64,000 bases of DNA from JBGQAS01 sp963699305 (GCA_963699305.1 OY969431.1:620001-684000); one strand, 5' to 3'; shown: positions 8,796 to 19,691, counted from the stretch's first letter. The notes: generated from the letters alone by a model not told the origin. Translations and numbers: made by a program.

Positions 8796-11561
8796 ATGCA
8801 ATTAAGGAAATCCTCCAACTAGGTCAAGCGATCTGGTATGACAACATTCAGAGGCGTGTATTGTTGGACGGAAGTATAGAAAAACTTATCAAGGAAGGCA
8901 TTATCCGGGGTATTACCTCGAACCCGAGCATTTTCAATCAAGCCATAACAAAATCCACTGATTATGATCCAGTTTTGCAAATCCTCTCCTGGGGGGGATT
9001 GGATAAGGAACGGATCTTCTGGAATTTAGCTATCGAAGATATATCCAGGGCTTGTGATCTCTTCCTACCACTATATATAGAATCAAAACACGATGATGGG
9101 TACGTCAGTATTGAAGTGAGCCCAAATCACGCATTTGATTCTATGGGCACACAAAAGCAAGCAAAAGAATTGTGGGAGAAAGTAAATCGCGCCAATCTCA
9201 TGGTAAAAATTCCAGCAACAAAAGAAGGGTTACCTGCAATTCGAAAATCAATTGCTGAGGGAATTAATGTCAATATCACCCTCATTTTTTCAATCAGTCG
9301 CTATAAGGAAGTGATGAATGCTTATCTGGATGGCTTGGAGGATCGATTGGCAGATGGATTACCCATCGATGGGATCGACTCCGTAGCTTCCTTTTTCATT
9401 TCCCGGATGGACACAAAAGTCGATGGATATCTTGAAAAACTCGTCAGTAATAGTCCGGAATGTAAAAATCTCTATGGCAAAGCAGCCATTGCCAATGCCC
9501 GCCTGGCATATCAGGAATTCCTTGCAGTTTTCAATTCCCCCCGGTTTAAGAAATTAGAAAAACATGGTGGCAGGATTCAGCGCCCACTATGGGCTTCCAC
9601 CAGTACAAAAAATCCTGCTTATCGTGATGTCATGTACATTGAGGAATTAATCGCAGATCACTCTGTGAATACTGCTCCCCCACAAACTATCACTGCATTT
9701 CTGGATCATGGTAAAGCGGAATTGACTATTGAAAAGTATTTGGATGAAGCAAAGGCTGTATTCCAAGAATTGGAAAGTCTCGGGATCTCCATAAAAAATG
9801 TTACCGACGAACTGGAAAGTGAAGGGGTCAAGGCATTTTCGGAAGCGTTTACTAATTTGATTAATGCTATTGATACTAGACGAGCAGGATTCTGCAAGCA
9901 ACTTGGAAAATATCGATCTTCGATAATTGAGACTATCCATAGTCTAGAAAAAAGAAATGCCATCGCCCGGTTGAACAAGAAAGACGCAAGTTTGTGGACC
10001 GACGAACCTGTTGAACAAAATGAAATCTTCAATCGTCTCGGTTGGCTGGATGCTCCGAGTTTGATGGAAAAAATGATCCCGGAAGTTGAATCTCTCCTGG
10101 AATCATGCAGGGAGTCAGGCTACACACATTGCTTGGTCTTAGGAATGGGGGGATCTTCACTAGCACCAGAAGTATTCAGTTTGACTTTCAATCCGCAAAA
10201 GAATAAAGATGATAAAAAGCTTTCGCTATCGATATTAGATTCAACCCATCCCGACCAAGTGATGGAGGCTGCCAGGATTTCCAGCGTGAACCAGACTTTA
10301 TTCATCGTCTCAAGCAAATCAGGCACAACAAGCGAAGTAAATGCCTTTCTTGATTATTTTTGGGAGCATACCAAAGTATCTTCAGGTGAACATTTTATTG
10401 CAATCACCGATCCTGGCACACCCTTGGAGAAATTGGCACGAGATCGTGGATTCAGGGGTATTTATCTTGGCGATCCTTCGGTTGGAGGGCGATATTCAGT
10501 ACTGACACGATTTGGCTTAATCCCTGCAGGACTTGTTGGAGTGAATATCGGGACATTAGCAGTACGCGCAAACCGGATGGCAGATGAATGCAAGATCGAT
10601 GGAGAATATTCCAGAAATCCTGGATTGGTTTTGGGGGCAATTCTTGGGAGCTTGTCAAATGCTGGATGCTACCAAATGACAATCCTGACAGATCAACCGG
10701 TTGCCAGTTTTGGCTCCTGGTTGGAACAGCTCATCGCAGAAAGTAGTGGAAAATCCGGAAAAGGCATCCTTCCTGTCGATTTGGAACCGGTGGTTAATGC
10801 TGACGGATATTCTGACAGCCGCTTTTTCGTTTATTTTAGAATATCGGGTTCACATGATGATTTGCTTTCAAGATTACAAGATCTCGGTCACCCGGTATTA
10901 ATATTCAAGCTCGATGATATTTATGATTTAGGGGGTGAATTTTATCGATGGGAAACTGCAACTGCAATTGCATGCGCAGTTTTAGGCGTTGATCCATTCG
11001 ATCAGCCGGATGTTCAATCCAGCAAAACGTTAACAACTCAAAATATTACCGCGTTTCAAAAATCAGGCAAACTAGACCCCGGAACACCGGTTTGGACGTT
11101 TGGAACCTGTCAAATTTACGGAGGAAATAGAGAAATATTTCATACTGCTTCATCCATATTTGAGGTGATCAGTTTATTTCTTAAAGATTGCGAAGTCAAA
11201 TGAATATATCACGTTAAATGCATTTATCCCTCGAAATGAGAACAATTTCAAAATCCTATCACATATCCGAAAAAGTCTTCTGGAAAAATTCAAAATCGCC
11301 ACAACCCTGGGTTTTGGACCACGTTATTTACATTCAACTGGACAACTGCATAAAGGTGGATCAAATCTCGGAAGATTTTTAGAGATCACGGTAGATCCAG
11401 AGAAGGACATGGAAGTTCCCGGAGAGGGGATCTCATTTGGCATGCTTTTACAGGCGCAGTCGTTGGGAGATTTTCAGGCATTGTCCGAAAAAGGCAGGCA
11501 TATCATCCGCCTACATTTAGGAACGAATGATTTTGAAAATTTGCTAGATTGGAAGGGATAA
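8792..11561 (+). CDS. tal-pgi: Bifunctional transaldolase / glucose-6-phosphate isomerase, interrupted by one frameshift
   Basis: Fusion enzyme: residues 1 to about 365 form a transaldolase (GITSNPSIFNQAI and the Schiff-base lysine in MVKIPATKEG), and the rest is a glucose-6-phosphate isomerase (LVLGMGGSSLAPEVF, VSSKSGTTSEV). The first frame stops at 11201-11203. The next frame continues with typical isomerase C-terminal sequence (ITLNAFIPR, GFGPRYLHSTGQLHKGG, PGEGISFGML) to a TAA at 11559-11561, for about 922 residues in all, the normal length of such fusions. One extra base just upstream of 11199 explains the break. Sequencing error or a recent mutation cannot be told apart here. The gene overlaps rpiB by four bases. 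Confidence 0.9.
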
Positions 11562-11903
11562 TTGAGCAATATCGCAGAGTTCAAAGCTTACCGTAAAAGA
11601 ATGAATAAGCGTTTAACCGAGATTGACCATCTTGGCATAAAACGGTTCATTAATCTGGATACCAATGCCTATATGGATGGAGTGTTGCCAGCAAAAACCA
11701 AGGAACTGCTTGGTTTGGTGGCCTCGATGGTTTTACGCTGCAACGATTGCATCGATTATCATATTATTCAGTGTGTAGATGCTGGGTGGAGTGATGGTGA
11801 ATTGTATGAAACGTTTAATGTCGCCTTAGTGGTTGGTGGGAGCATTGTAATACCCCATTTGCGACACGCGGTGGAAAGTCTTGATTCTTACCGTGCGAAA
11901 TGA
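11562..11903 (+). CDS. Carboxymuconolactone decarboxylase/AhpD-family protein
   Basis: A 113-residue all-helical protein of the AhpD-like family, which includes peroxidase partners and decarboxylases. The redox-active CxxC is visible as RCNDCIDYHIIQC, followed by the typical GWSDGELYETFNVALVVGG segment. The start is TTG at 11562, immediately after the tal/pgi stop, with GGAAGGG as ribosome site; an ATG at 11601 is the alternative. Its position at the end of the pentose phosphate operon suggests co-expression but does not reveal a substrate. An alkylhydroperoxidase-like or thiol-redox role is the most cautious reading. Confidence 0.85.
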   Translation: MSNIAEFKAYRKRMNKRLTEIDHLGIKRFINLDTNAYMDGVLPAKTKELLGLVASMVLRCNDCIDYHIIQCVDAGWSDGELYETFNVALVVGGSIVIPHLRHAVESLDSYRAK

Positions 11904-11931
11904 ATAAGCGACATTCCTGACTCTTTTTTCT

Positions 11932-12918
11932 TTATTCGATCAAGAGAATAAAAATCAAAATCGCAAATAATAAGACGATAAAGTGCGTAAAAATCCAGGC
12001 GAATATTTGTCCGATGGTTCGCATTACTCCGATCCAAAATGCTGACTGCTTTGGAATTTCTACGTCAGCGTTCCAGTTGAAATGAAGAAGCTCTTCAAGA
12101 AGGTTCTGCTTCACGCAACCTTCCAGGCTGAAAATGAAAATTTGGTTGGTGTGCTGAAATGCAAGCAGGAGATCGCGCTCAAATTCTTTAGCAGTTATGG
12201 ATGCCAATTCGCCGTGACCTTCTATTACAACTCCACCACCGGTGCTACCAATCCCGATCCCTTGAGCTTCTGGAGCATAGGACCATAGGAAACCAGGATT
12301 GTGTTTCTTTGTAATACTTGAGTAAAGCATCAAAATTTCACGATCAACAGGAAGATCGATAATTCCGAGAGTTTTCCGCAATAAGGAAGATCCAATCTCC
12401 CGTTCATCAACAACAAGGGGAATCTGATAACTCTCGATCGAATAACCATCAATTCGCATATGTGAAATCAGCGAGATATATGTACTGACTGCTGCAGAAT
12501 CTCGACGAAGAGAAAAGAATTTACCAAACAACTCGAAAACTCCTTTTATTCGTGAAGATCCTATTAGTTGTATAAAATTAATATCTGGCTCAATGTCTAG
12601 ACCAACAGATGCCCACTGTAATTTGTTTTCAAGAGTCCATTTCTTGAATTCACCATACCGTCTCGTTGCTGCTCCACTATTCTCTAAATTGAACCAGTAC
12701 CCTTCTTCTTTTGGAAGCAATAACCAGGCAGTGACCGGGATACCCGCACGATTCAGTTTCTGAACCACATTGGCTCGAACTTTTGAAAGATCCAGTAATC
12801 CGAGACTAATGCGAGCTTTCAAGTCAACTAATTGTCGGATTACAGTATCATTTTCGAATAATGCTATTAGCTTATCTGTTTCCAATTCACATGCAAATGT
12901 CAATACAGGTTTTTTCAT
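11932..12918 (-). CDS. Unrecognised protein with C-terminal membrane anchor
   Basis: I do not recognise this 328-residue protein. It has no signal peptide. The body alternates predicted strands and helices and carries WASVGLDIEPD, a strand ending in acidic residues that resembles barrel-type glycosidase active-site strands; this is only an impression. The last 30 residues are a single strongly hydrophobic helix (FAWIFTHFIVLLFAILIFILL), so the protein is probably tail-anchored with the main domain in the cytoplasm. It lies 61 bases downstream of the GH31 gene on the same strand and may belong to that sugar-utilisation group. It is convergent with the AhpD-like gene. Confidence 0.7.
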   Translation of the reverse strand: MKKPVLTFACELETDKLIALFENDTVIRQLVDLKARISLGLLDLSKVRANVVQKLNRAGIPVTAWLLLPKEEGYWFNLENSGAATRRYGEFKKWTLENKLQWASVGLDIEPDINFIQLIGSSRIKGVFELFGKFFSLRRDSAAVSTYISLISHMRIDGYSIESYQIPLVVDEREIGSSLLRKTLGIIDLPVDREILMLYSSITKKHNPGFLWSYAPEAQGIGIGSTGGGVVIEGHGELASITAKEFERDLLLAFQHTNQIFIFSLEGCVKQNLLEELLHFNWNADVEIPKQSAFWIGVMRTIGQIFAWIFTHFIVLLFAILIFILLIE

Positions 12919-12979
12919 TTTCCACTCATCGATAATATTTTTTCATGCAGGTAAAGAAATATCATGCACAAAAAGAGTA

Positions 12980-15282
12980 TTAAATCACGAATTCTAGACC
13001 CTCTTTGAGCAAATACTGCAACTCGATTGTAATCAATTTCTGATCTTTATCGAAATTCCAATTTTTCAGGATTTGATTATTTAATATAATCAATTCAGGT
13101 TTATTCGCTTGATGAAGTATTAATACCAGTTTTTGCCTTATGTGTTGCTTTTTATTATCCACTAAATAAGGCTTGAACTGAATGTTACTCCGATTTTTTC
13201 CATTCCTAACGGTGACACTGATTTTTGAATATTGGTTATCCTGATACACAGTGGAGATTCCATCATCTTCATAGTAATTGAATTCACCATCATTCCCAGG
13301 CCAGATATGAAAATACAAAGGATCGAATTTGAGGGCATCAGGAATGAACTCCCTCGCATCCATCATTGGTAGGATTGCGCCAGCTTTGACGAATATCGGC
13401 ATAGTGTCGAGGGGAGCATTCTTTTCAATCCATTGGCCTCCTTGGTAATGTTGATCCGTCCAAAAATCAAACCATTCGCCCTTTGGGAGATATACTTTTC
13501 GAGAAAGCGCACCTTTTTTAATACCGGCGCAAGTAAGAGTTGATCTCCAAGAAAAATTTGATCCTTAATGGCATTCATTATCGTGTCTTTTGGATATTCA
13601 AACACCATTGGTCTCATGATCGGCCAACCAAATAACCAGGATTGCCAGGCAAGATTGACATAATACGGCAATAGCCGGTATCTCAACGAAATGTATTTTC
13701 GGAAATTATTTTCCACTTCCAAGGAGTGTGACCAGGGGAAGCGGGTATCGTCGGTCTTCTCCGGTCGGACAAAGTATCTGGCGATAGGAACCATAAGTGC
13801 CCACTGGGCGTAGCGCATGTGGATTTCCGGGTTGGTTTTCCCATTCAAACCAAAACAATCAGCAGTCCAATATGAGAAACCCAACAAACTCATATTTAAT
13901 CCTGCGTTGATCGAACGCTGGATGTTCTTAAACCCCGGGATCTGGTCACCGAGGAACATCGCCGGGTATCGTTGCGATCCTGACCATACCGAGCGAGCAT
14001 AGATCATGGGACGTCGAGGAGATAATTCGAGTTGTTGTTCATACATGGTTTTTCCATAATAAAAACCATACAGGTTGTGATATTCCTGACTATCCAATCC
14101 CATAGCGCTGGTTGAACCGGGCGGCAAGTATTCACCATCATCATTTTTAAAGAAATCCACACCTTTCCGATAAAGAGAAATTAATTTCTTTCCCCACCAT
14201 TTTCTCGAATCCGGATTGGTAAAATCAAGCATCCCACCTTTTCCGAACCACCAGGCCGCATTGGGATGAGCGAATACGCCTTTCCTTTTTCCGTCGGAGT
14301 ATTCCTCAAGGGCACGCTCATCATCCCAGAGCGTTGATTTGGAAATTGCTTTATCAAACAAAATTCGGAATATCTTGAGTGGATAATTATTTTTATTGTT
14401 TACGAAAGGAGTCAAGATCAAGCCCAGGTGAATGCCCAACGCTTTGAGGTTCTTGATAAAAATATCCGGTGAAGGAAATAATTTCTTGCGCCATTTGAAA
14501 TTATGGAATTTTTCCTCCCAGTGATAATCCAGGATGATTGCATCCAAAGGAATGTGTCGCTTGCGATGTTCCTTCAGAAAAGTGATCGTCCTGGTCTGGT
14601 CTTCCTGGGGAAAACTGGTTACCCACAGACCGAATGCCCAGCGTGGCACGAGAGGAGGTCTCCCGGTTAATCCGGTGTACGTAGAAAGGATTTCTTTAAA
14701 ATCCTTCCCAAAGATCAGGACATAATCGATCTCACTTCCAGGAGTATTGATACTCAATTTTCCACGACGGTGATCGATTTTCCATTTTCCTGGGCGGGAG
14801 GTAAGCGAGAAGAAGAGATATCCTCGACTGCTAAGGAAAACAGGGATATTTGAATACGTCCGATGATTTTGTAGAAATGCCGGAGATTCCTGATTAACCA
14901 TCGATAGCTTGCCTGATGTTCTTCCAAAAGCATCGAACCTTTCACCAAACCCATAAAAAACCTCGTCTTTTTCAATGACGATCGAAAGACCTGTTTTTTT
15001 TCGTTTAGATAGTATGCTTGTTTCCAATTCACGAAAGGTAAAATAATCTTGAAGATTATTTATTGAGAGGCATCCTTCTTCCGCACGGACATCCCAATCT
15101 TCATAATTTGAGGTTTTGGTTTCTCCACCGATTAAAATATCCTTTACCCAAGGTCGGTCTGCAGGGTAAGTCGGATTTTCCTTTGATACATGGGTGATGC
15201 GCAAGGCGTTATGCGCCAGGTGTAATACTCTGGCGTTTGTATTTTTGCAACCCAGGAAGATGGAGGGAGTAGACGATGGCAT
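12980..15282 (-). CDS. Glycoside hydrolase family 31 alpha-glycosidase (alpha-xylosidase/alpha-glucosidase-like), one frameshift
   Basis: Retaining alpha-glycosidase with no signal peptide, so probably cytoplasmic. The family landmarks are GFGERFDAFGRT, the substrate-binding VTSFPQEDQ region, the nucleophile loop FFKNDDGEY (the K-x-D-x-G-E form of alpha-xylosidases), and the acid/base region RSVWSGSQRYPAMFLGD. The first frame drifts out of family similarity near 13514, and a second frame from about there carries the expected end (PIFVKAGAILPMM and a beta-sandwich). Adding one A in the minus-strand A-run (T6 on plus, 13514-13519) restores one protein of about 767 residues. It is eight bases downstream of the MFS gene and is likely to act on the oligosaccharide that transporter imports. 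Confidence 0.88.
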
Positions 15283-15290
15283 TTTAATAT

Positions 15291-16568
15291 TTACTTAACA
15301 GTTGATACTTCTTTTTTCAAATTTACCTTAATCATCGTTATTGGGATGACTGCAAGAAGTGTTGCAATAGCGCCAGCCTGAAAGATCAGTTGTGTCGGAA
15401 TAAAACCAGCTTTGCCATCCAGTACAGTAGGGATCCCATATGTTGTTGACAACCAGCTACCTAGTAAAGGACCCGGAACCATGGTCAATGCAACGGAAAA
15501 CAATATCACGTAACCGCCAAATTGACCGCGTTTGTCTTCAGGGAACAAATCCTTACTCCAGGCAGATGTGGCAATAGTCCATGCACTGATGGGGGCTAAC
15601 CAAAGGATACCTGTGATCGCCAGCATTAACGGAGTGCGTGCAAACGACCAGAGCATCAAACCAACCATTTCTGCGATGATTGCCATGATGGCCACATTCT
15701 TGCGACCCCACTTGTCGGCAAGTAATCCGAAGGGATAGGCAGTCCCGATACCGCCTACAAGGATGGCGATAAAAATAATTAATGAATCGACCCCTTGCGG
15801 AATTTTCAGGAAATGCTGGACATAGATTAATAAATAAGGGAAAAAGATCTGCTGCGCAATTCCCCAAAGGGCGATGCCTACAAGGAGTAAAAAAAGATTG
15901 CGTTGTTTTTGTAGATTTTTCCATTGGAAAGTGCTGACCAATTGTTGCCAATAGGAGATCTTGATTGGTTCGCGGGTTTTCTTTTCTGAAACCAAAAATC
16001 CAGCAACAGTACCCAATACCAATACGAGACCTCCAATTAAATAAAAGAAAGTATAGTAGCCAAAAGCGCTGATGAGAAATCCTGCCCCACCATAGACGAT
16101 CAGAAGGGCGACCCAGGTGAGGATTTCAAGAATTCCCATTACTTTACCGCGGTTAGTCTCATTGGTAATATCTGCAACATACGCATGGAAAACGGAATCA
16201 TTTGCGCTCGAGCCAAAGAAGGTCATCACACAATCGAATAGGATGGCAACGAATATTGCCAACCCCACAGGTTTTAAGAATGAAGCGGTTGGGAAGGCAG
16301 CTGTAGTGATCCCCCATGCAATGTATCCAAAGAGCAGAAATGGCTTGCGTCCAAATTTCCAGCGGATCCGGTCGCTTAATGCGCCCATGAGGATACTTGC
16401 CATCGTAGCGGTAATCGCGCTAGCAGCAACCATCCATGAAATTGGTCTAGGATCGGGCGTGATATTGTTATACATAAACGTATTAAAGAATTGATTTTCA
16501 ACCCCCCAGGCGAGGGAGCCGAGAAAACCAAGCACGATGATTGCGAACCATGTTTTTTTGGTTAGCAT
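15291..16568 (-). CDS. Major facilitator superfamily transporter (sugar-type)
   Basis: A 425-residue membrane protein with about twelve predicted helices. The MFS loop motif between helices 2 and 3 is present as GALSDRIRWKFGRKPFLLFG, with a second copy (LLADKWGRKNVA) in the C-terminal half. I start it at the ATG at 16568, which has an AAGGAG ribosome site; an upstream start at 16667 would run 33 codons into the ROK kinase gene. Placed between the sugar kinase and the GH31 enzyme, it most likely imports a disaccharide or oligosaccharide. The substrate itself is not visible in the sequence. Confidence 0.88.
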   Translation of the reverse strand: MLTKKTWFAIIVLGFLGSLAWGVENQFFNTFMYNNITPDPRPISWMVAASAITATMASILMGALSDRIRWKFGRKPFLLFGYIAWGITTAAFPTASFLKPVGLAIFVAILFDCVMTFFGSSANDSVFHAYVADITNETNRGKVMGILEILTWVALLIVYGGAGFLISAFGYYTFFYLIGGLVLVLGTVAGFLVSEKKTREPIKISYWQQLVSTFQWKNLQKQRNLFLLLVGIALWGIAQQIFFPYLLIYVQHFLKIPQGVDSLIIFIAILVGGIGTAYPFGLLADKWGRKNVAIMAIIAEMVGLMLWSFARTPLMLAITGILWLAPISAWTIATSAWSKDLFPEDKRGQFGGYVILFSVALTMVPGPLLGSWLSTTYGIPTVLDGKAGFIPTQLIFQAGAIATLLAVIPITMIKVNLKKEVSTVK

Positions 16569-16578
16569 TGATGACTCC

Positions 16579-17480
16579 TTAGGTTTTATGATTTTGTTTC
16601 GCCAGTGCGATTGCACCAAGTACACCGGATCTGTGACCCAAACCCGGAGGTATGATAAATTTTTCAATATGGTCTTTAATGAATGGAGTGATTGCGTAAT
16701 CCTTTAATTTTGCCAAAATAATTTGGTGGATTTTCGAAAATAATTGCCTTTGTTGCATTACACCGCCACCTAGAATAATTCGTTGAGGTGAAATTGTATA
16801 AATAAAATTGTGCAATGCCGCTGCCAGATATTCCGCTTCAAGATCCCAAGCTGGATGATTGGTTGGCAAATTCTCAGCAGGTTGTTTCCAGCGATCTTTG
16901 AGCGAAAGACCACACGCAAGCCCTTCCAGACAATCGCCATGAAAAAGGCAAAAACCTGAATAAGGGTCATTTTCTCTATCATGGGGGATTAGTATATGTC
17001 CAAGTTCTGAATGAACCATTCCATGCAGCGGTTTCCCGTTGATGATCAATCCTCCTCCGATCCCTGTTCCAACCGTGATATAAAGAAAATCAGTCAACCC
17101 TTGTGCTTCCCCCCACAATCCTTCACCCAACGCTGCGCAATTTACATCCGTGTCAATTGAAACTGGTACCGGAAGTTTTTCGCTTATCATTTTTAATATA
17201 GGTGTATTGGACCATCCCGGTTTGGGAGTGTTGGTGATTGAGCCAAAAGTTGTCGAAGCAGGATTAAGATCCAGGGACCAAAACTCCCTATTCCGACAGA
17301 ACTAATATCCACTCCTCGTTTTATATGTTCAGTGAAAAAGTGAATTGCTTTCCCCACTGTTTCTGAAGGCGAACTGGTAGGAAATGAATTTTCGTATAAG
17401 ATATTTTTAGGATCTTTTGCGATAATACAATTAAAGTGGGTTCCTCCACCTTCAATTCCTCCAAATATAGTATTTGACAT
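16579..17480 (-). CDS. ROK-family sugar kinase (fructokinase/glucokinase-like), one frameshift
   Basis: Phosphorylates a hexose with ATP. The N-terminal phosphate-binding motif is GGIEGGGTHFNC. The C-terminal part has DTDVNCAALGE, the TVGTGIGGG loop, and a His/Cys zinc site (HSELGHI...FCLFHGDCLEG) as in bacterial fructokinases. The N-terminal frame fails near 17274. Adding one C to the CCC run (GGG on plus, 17274-17276) restores GSFGPLDLNP and joins the two halves into about 300 residues, normal for ROK kinases. It is first in a minus-strand group with the MFS transporter and GH31 enzyme, so it probably phosphorylates the released sugar. Confidence 0.88.
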
Positions 17481-17606
17481 GGATTGTGTAACCTTTTATG
17501 AGTTTGGTGTTAATCATAGCATATGTGAAAAACGTCAGGGGCAGGAAATAAAAAATACGATAAAATTGACCAGCTTTCATCCCATCCATTTCATTCAGGA
17601 GAATCC

Positions 17607-18785
17607 ATGGATATATTTGAAAAATGCAGGAATTATGAAGAAGCGCGCAATGCCATAGAACGTGGAATTTATCCGTATTTCATCCCTTTAAACGAAAATG
17701 AAGGAACTGAAGTCGTTTTTAATGGCAAACGGCTTATCATGTGTGGTTCAAACAACTACCTTGGACTTACAACTCATCCGAAAGTCCGTGAGGCTGCCAT
17801 TGATGCCATCGAGCGCTTTGGCACCAGTTGCACCGGTTCAAGGTTCTTGAATGGGACGCTTGCGTTGCATGAACAATTGGAACATGAATTGGCGGAATGG
17901 GTTGGGAAAGAATCCTCCTTGGTGTTTTCCACTGGGATGCAAACGAACCTTGGCACCGTGAGTGCCCTTGTCACCCGTGATGATATTGTAGTCTTGGATA
18001 AAGATGATCACGCCAGTATCGTGGACGGTGCCCGTCTAGGATATGGCAAGATTGAAAGGTTCCGGCACAATGATATGGAGCATTTGGAGAGAGTCCTCAA
18101 TTCTCTGCCCGAGAATGCCGGCAGAATGATCGCTGTGGATGGTATGTTCAGCATGGAAGGCGACTTGGCAGATCTTCCTGCGATAATTCCTATTGCTAAA
18201 AAGTATCATGCCAGGATCATGGTGGATGATGCGCATGGGATGGGCGTATTGGGAAAAGGGAAGGGGACATCAGCTCATCTAGGTGTCACGAATGATGTAG
18301 ACCTTATCATGTCCACTTTTAGTAAATCATTTGCTTCACTCGGTGGATTTATCGCTGGTGAAGAAGACGTTATTCATTTCATTAAGCACCATGCACGGGC
18401 ACTCATTTTTAGCGCAAGTATTCCACCTGCAAATGCCGCTGCAGCATTGGCAGCCCTGGACATTATGCGCAATGAACCGGAACGATCCGAGCGGGTAATG
18501 GCAATTGCAAACCGTATGCGAAAGGGATATCGAGATCTAGGTTTCGATATCGGAAACTCCACAACACCGGTTATCCCGGTCATCATTGGAGATAATGAGC
18601 GAACTTTTCTCGCCTGGAAACTACTGTTTGATAATGGGGTGTTCGTAAATCCAGTCATATCACCTGCTGTTCCTGCAGGGAAACAGCTCCTGCGGACTAG
18701 TTATATGGCCACACATACAGATGAACAAATGGGTCACGTTTTGGAGGTTTTCAAAAAAGTAGGTAAGGATATCGGGCTAATTTAA
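17607..18785 (+). CDS. PLP-dependent alpha-oxoamine synthase, serine-palmitoyltransferase-like
   Basis: Fold-type I PLP enzyme that condenses an amino acid with an acyl-CoA. The PLP lysine is in STFSKSFASLGGF, and the cofactor aspartate is in VDDAHGMGVLG. The choice within the family is less certain. Several segments (SRFLNGTLALHEQLE, DHASIVDGA, RFRHNDMEHL, FSASIPPANAAA, the C-terminal GVFVNPV and HT segments) look closer to bacterial serine palmitoyltransferases than to 2-amino-3-ketobutyrate CoA ligase or BioF. No threonine dehydrogenase or biotin gene is nearby to argue otherwise. The 392-residue gene stands alone, with a strong terminator, between a divergent sugar operon and convergent degV. 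Confidence 0.85.
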   Translation: MDIFEKCRNYEEARNAIERGIYPYFIPLNENEGTEVVFNGKRLIMCGSNNYLGLTTHPKVREAAIDAIERFGTSCTGSRFLNGTLALHEQLEHELAEWVGKESSLVFSTGMQTNLGTVSALVTRDDIVVLDKDDHASIVDGARLGYGKIERFRHNDMEHLERVLNSLPENAGRMIAVDGMFSMEGDLADLPAIIPIAKKYHARIMVDDAHGMGVLGKGKGTSAHLGVTNDVDLIMSTFSKSFASLGGFIAGEEDVIHFIKHHARALIFSASIPPANAAAALAALDIMRNEPERSERVMAIANRMRKGYRDLGFDIGNSTTPVIPVIIGDNERTFLAWKLLFDNGVFVNPVISPAVPAGKQLLRTSYMATHTDEQMGHVLEVFKKVGKDIGLI

Positions 18786-18826
18786 AATAGAAGGGCATCG
18801 AATAGATGCCCTTCTATTTTTTATAT
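18784..18826. terminator. Bidirectional Rho-independent terminator between the SPT-like gene and degV
   Basis: A perfect 16-bp stem (18784-18799 with 18805-18820) with a five-base loop lies exactly between two convergent genes. Its A-flanked left arm and T-rich right side provide a U tract in both directions. The end of degV at 18821 abuts the hairpin. Confidence 0.92.
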
Positions 18827-19654
18827 TAGAGAGTAAATGATCCCGATTGTATTGGGACCACAATGACTTGCAATTGTTGCCCCAGCAAAGGTTTGGTGAA
18901 ATTCGTCAAAGGCGGTCTTTTTCAAGATCTCGGTTTTTATGAAAACAGCATCTTCAGTGCAACCTGTATGCGTTATGAATACCCGATGTAGGTCGATTAA
19001 CGGCAAATCTTTTTCAAAATTCTTTACCATCGTCATTAAAGCTTTTTTCCTGGCACCCGAGGTTTTTTCCTTGACTCCCAATGAACCATTTGATCGGACT
19101 TCGATGATAGGGCGAATTTTAAGCATACTCCCCACGATGTTTTCCATCGCAGTACATCGACCACCTTTATACAGGTAATCCAAAGTGTCAATTGAGAATG
19201 AAGTCCGAACCTTGGAGATAGTCTCATTGATGGCTATTTCTATTTCATCCAAAGTCTTTCCTTGATCACGCAGCTCAGATGCTTTTAAGACGAGTAACCC
19301 AATACCTGTCGAGAGGTTTTTGGAATCGATGATCCGAACGTCTTGATCACGAAGCGATTGTTTAGCCTGGATTGCAACATCGTGTGTGGCAGAAAGTTGT
19401 TGACTAATACCGATGTATACACCTTGCTCGATATTATGAAAAAATTGTGAGAATTCTACGAGGGATGGTGCCGATGTTTTTGGTAATAACCCAGTTTTGC
19501 TTACATAATCGAAAAGCTGATCGATTTTTATTTCGGTCCCATCTTTATATGTATTTTCGTTTACAAAAACATTCAGGGGAATTACTTTGATTCTAAATCT
19601 CTGAATCAACTCTGCGGAGAGATCAGAACAGCTGTCAGTGAGGATTTCAATCAT
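18821..19654 (-). CDS. DegV-family fatty-acid-binding protein
   Basis: Two-domain cytoplasmic protein that in Firmicutes presents exogenous fatty acids to the FakA kinase. The N terminus MIEILTDSCSDLSAELIQ is the classic DegV opening (TDSxxDL). The mid-region DYLYKGGRCTAMENIVGSMLKIRPI and the C-terminal HCGPNTIGIIY are also typical. I start at the ATG at 19654 (277 residues, with GGGAG upstream), because an upstream start at 19822 adds 56 residues that do not belong to the family and run into the next gene. No fakA homologue is in the window, so the fatty-acid role rests on family knowledge. Confidence 0.92.
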   Translation of the reverse strand: MIEILTDSCSDLSAELIQRFRIKVIPLNVFVNENTYKDGTEIKIDQLFDYVSKTGLLPKTSAPSLVEFSQFFHNIEQGVYIGISQQLSATHDVAIQAKQSLRDQDVRIIDSKNLSTGIGLLVLKASELRDQGKTLDEIEIAINETISKVRTSFSIDTLDYLYKGGRCTAMENIVGSMLKIRPIIEVRSNGSLGVKEKTSGARKKALMTMVKNFEKDLPLIDLHRVFITHTGCTEDAVFIKTEILKKTAFDEFHQTFAGATIASHCGPNTIGIIYSLI

Positions 19655-19691
19655 CTTTGCTCCCTGCAATGCATTAAAATTTAACTTTCGT

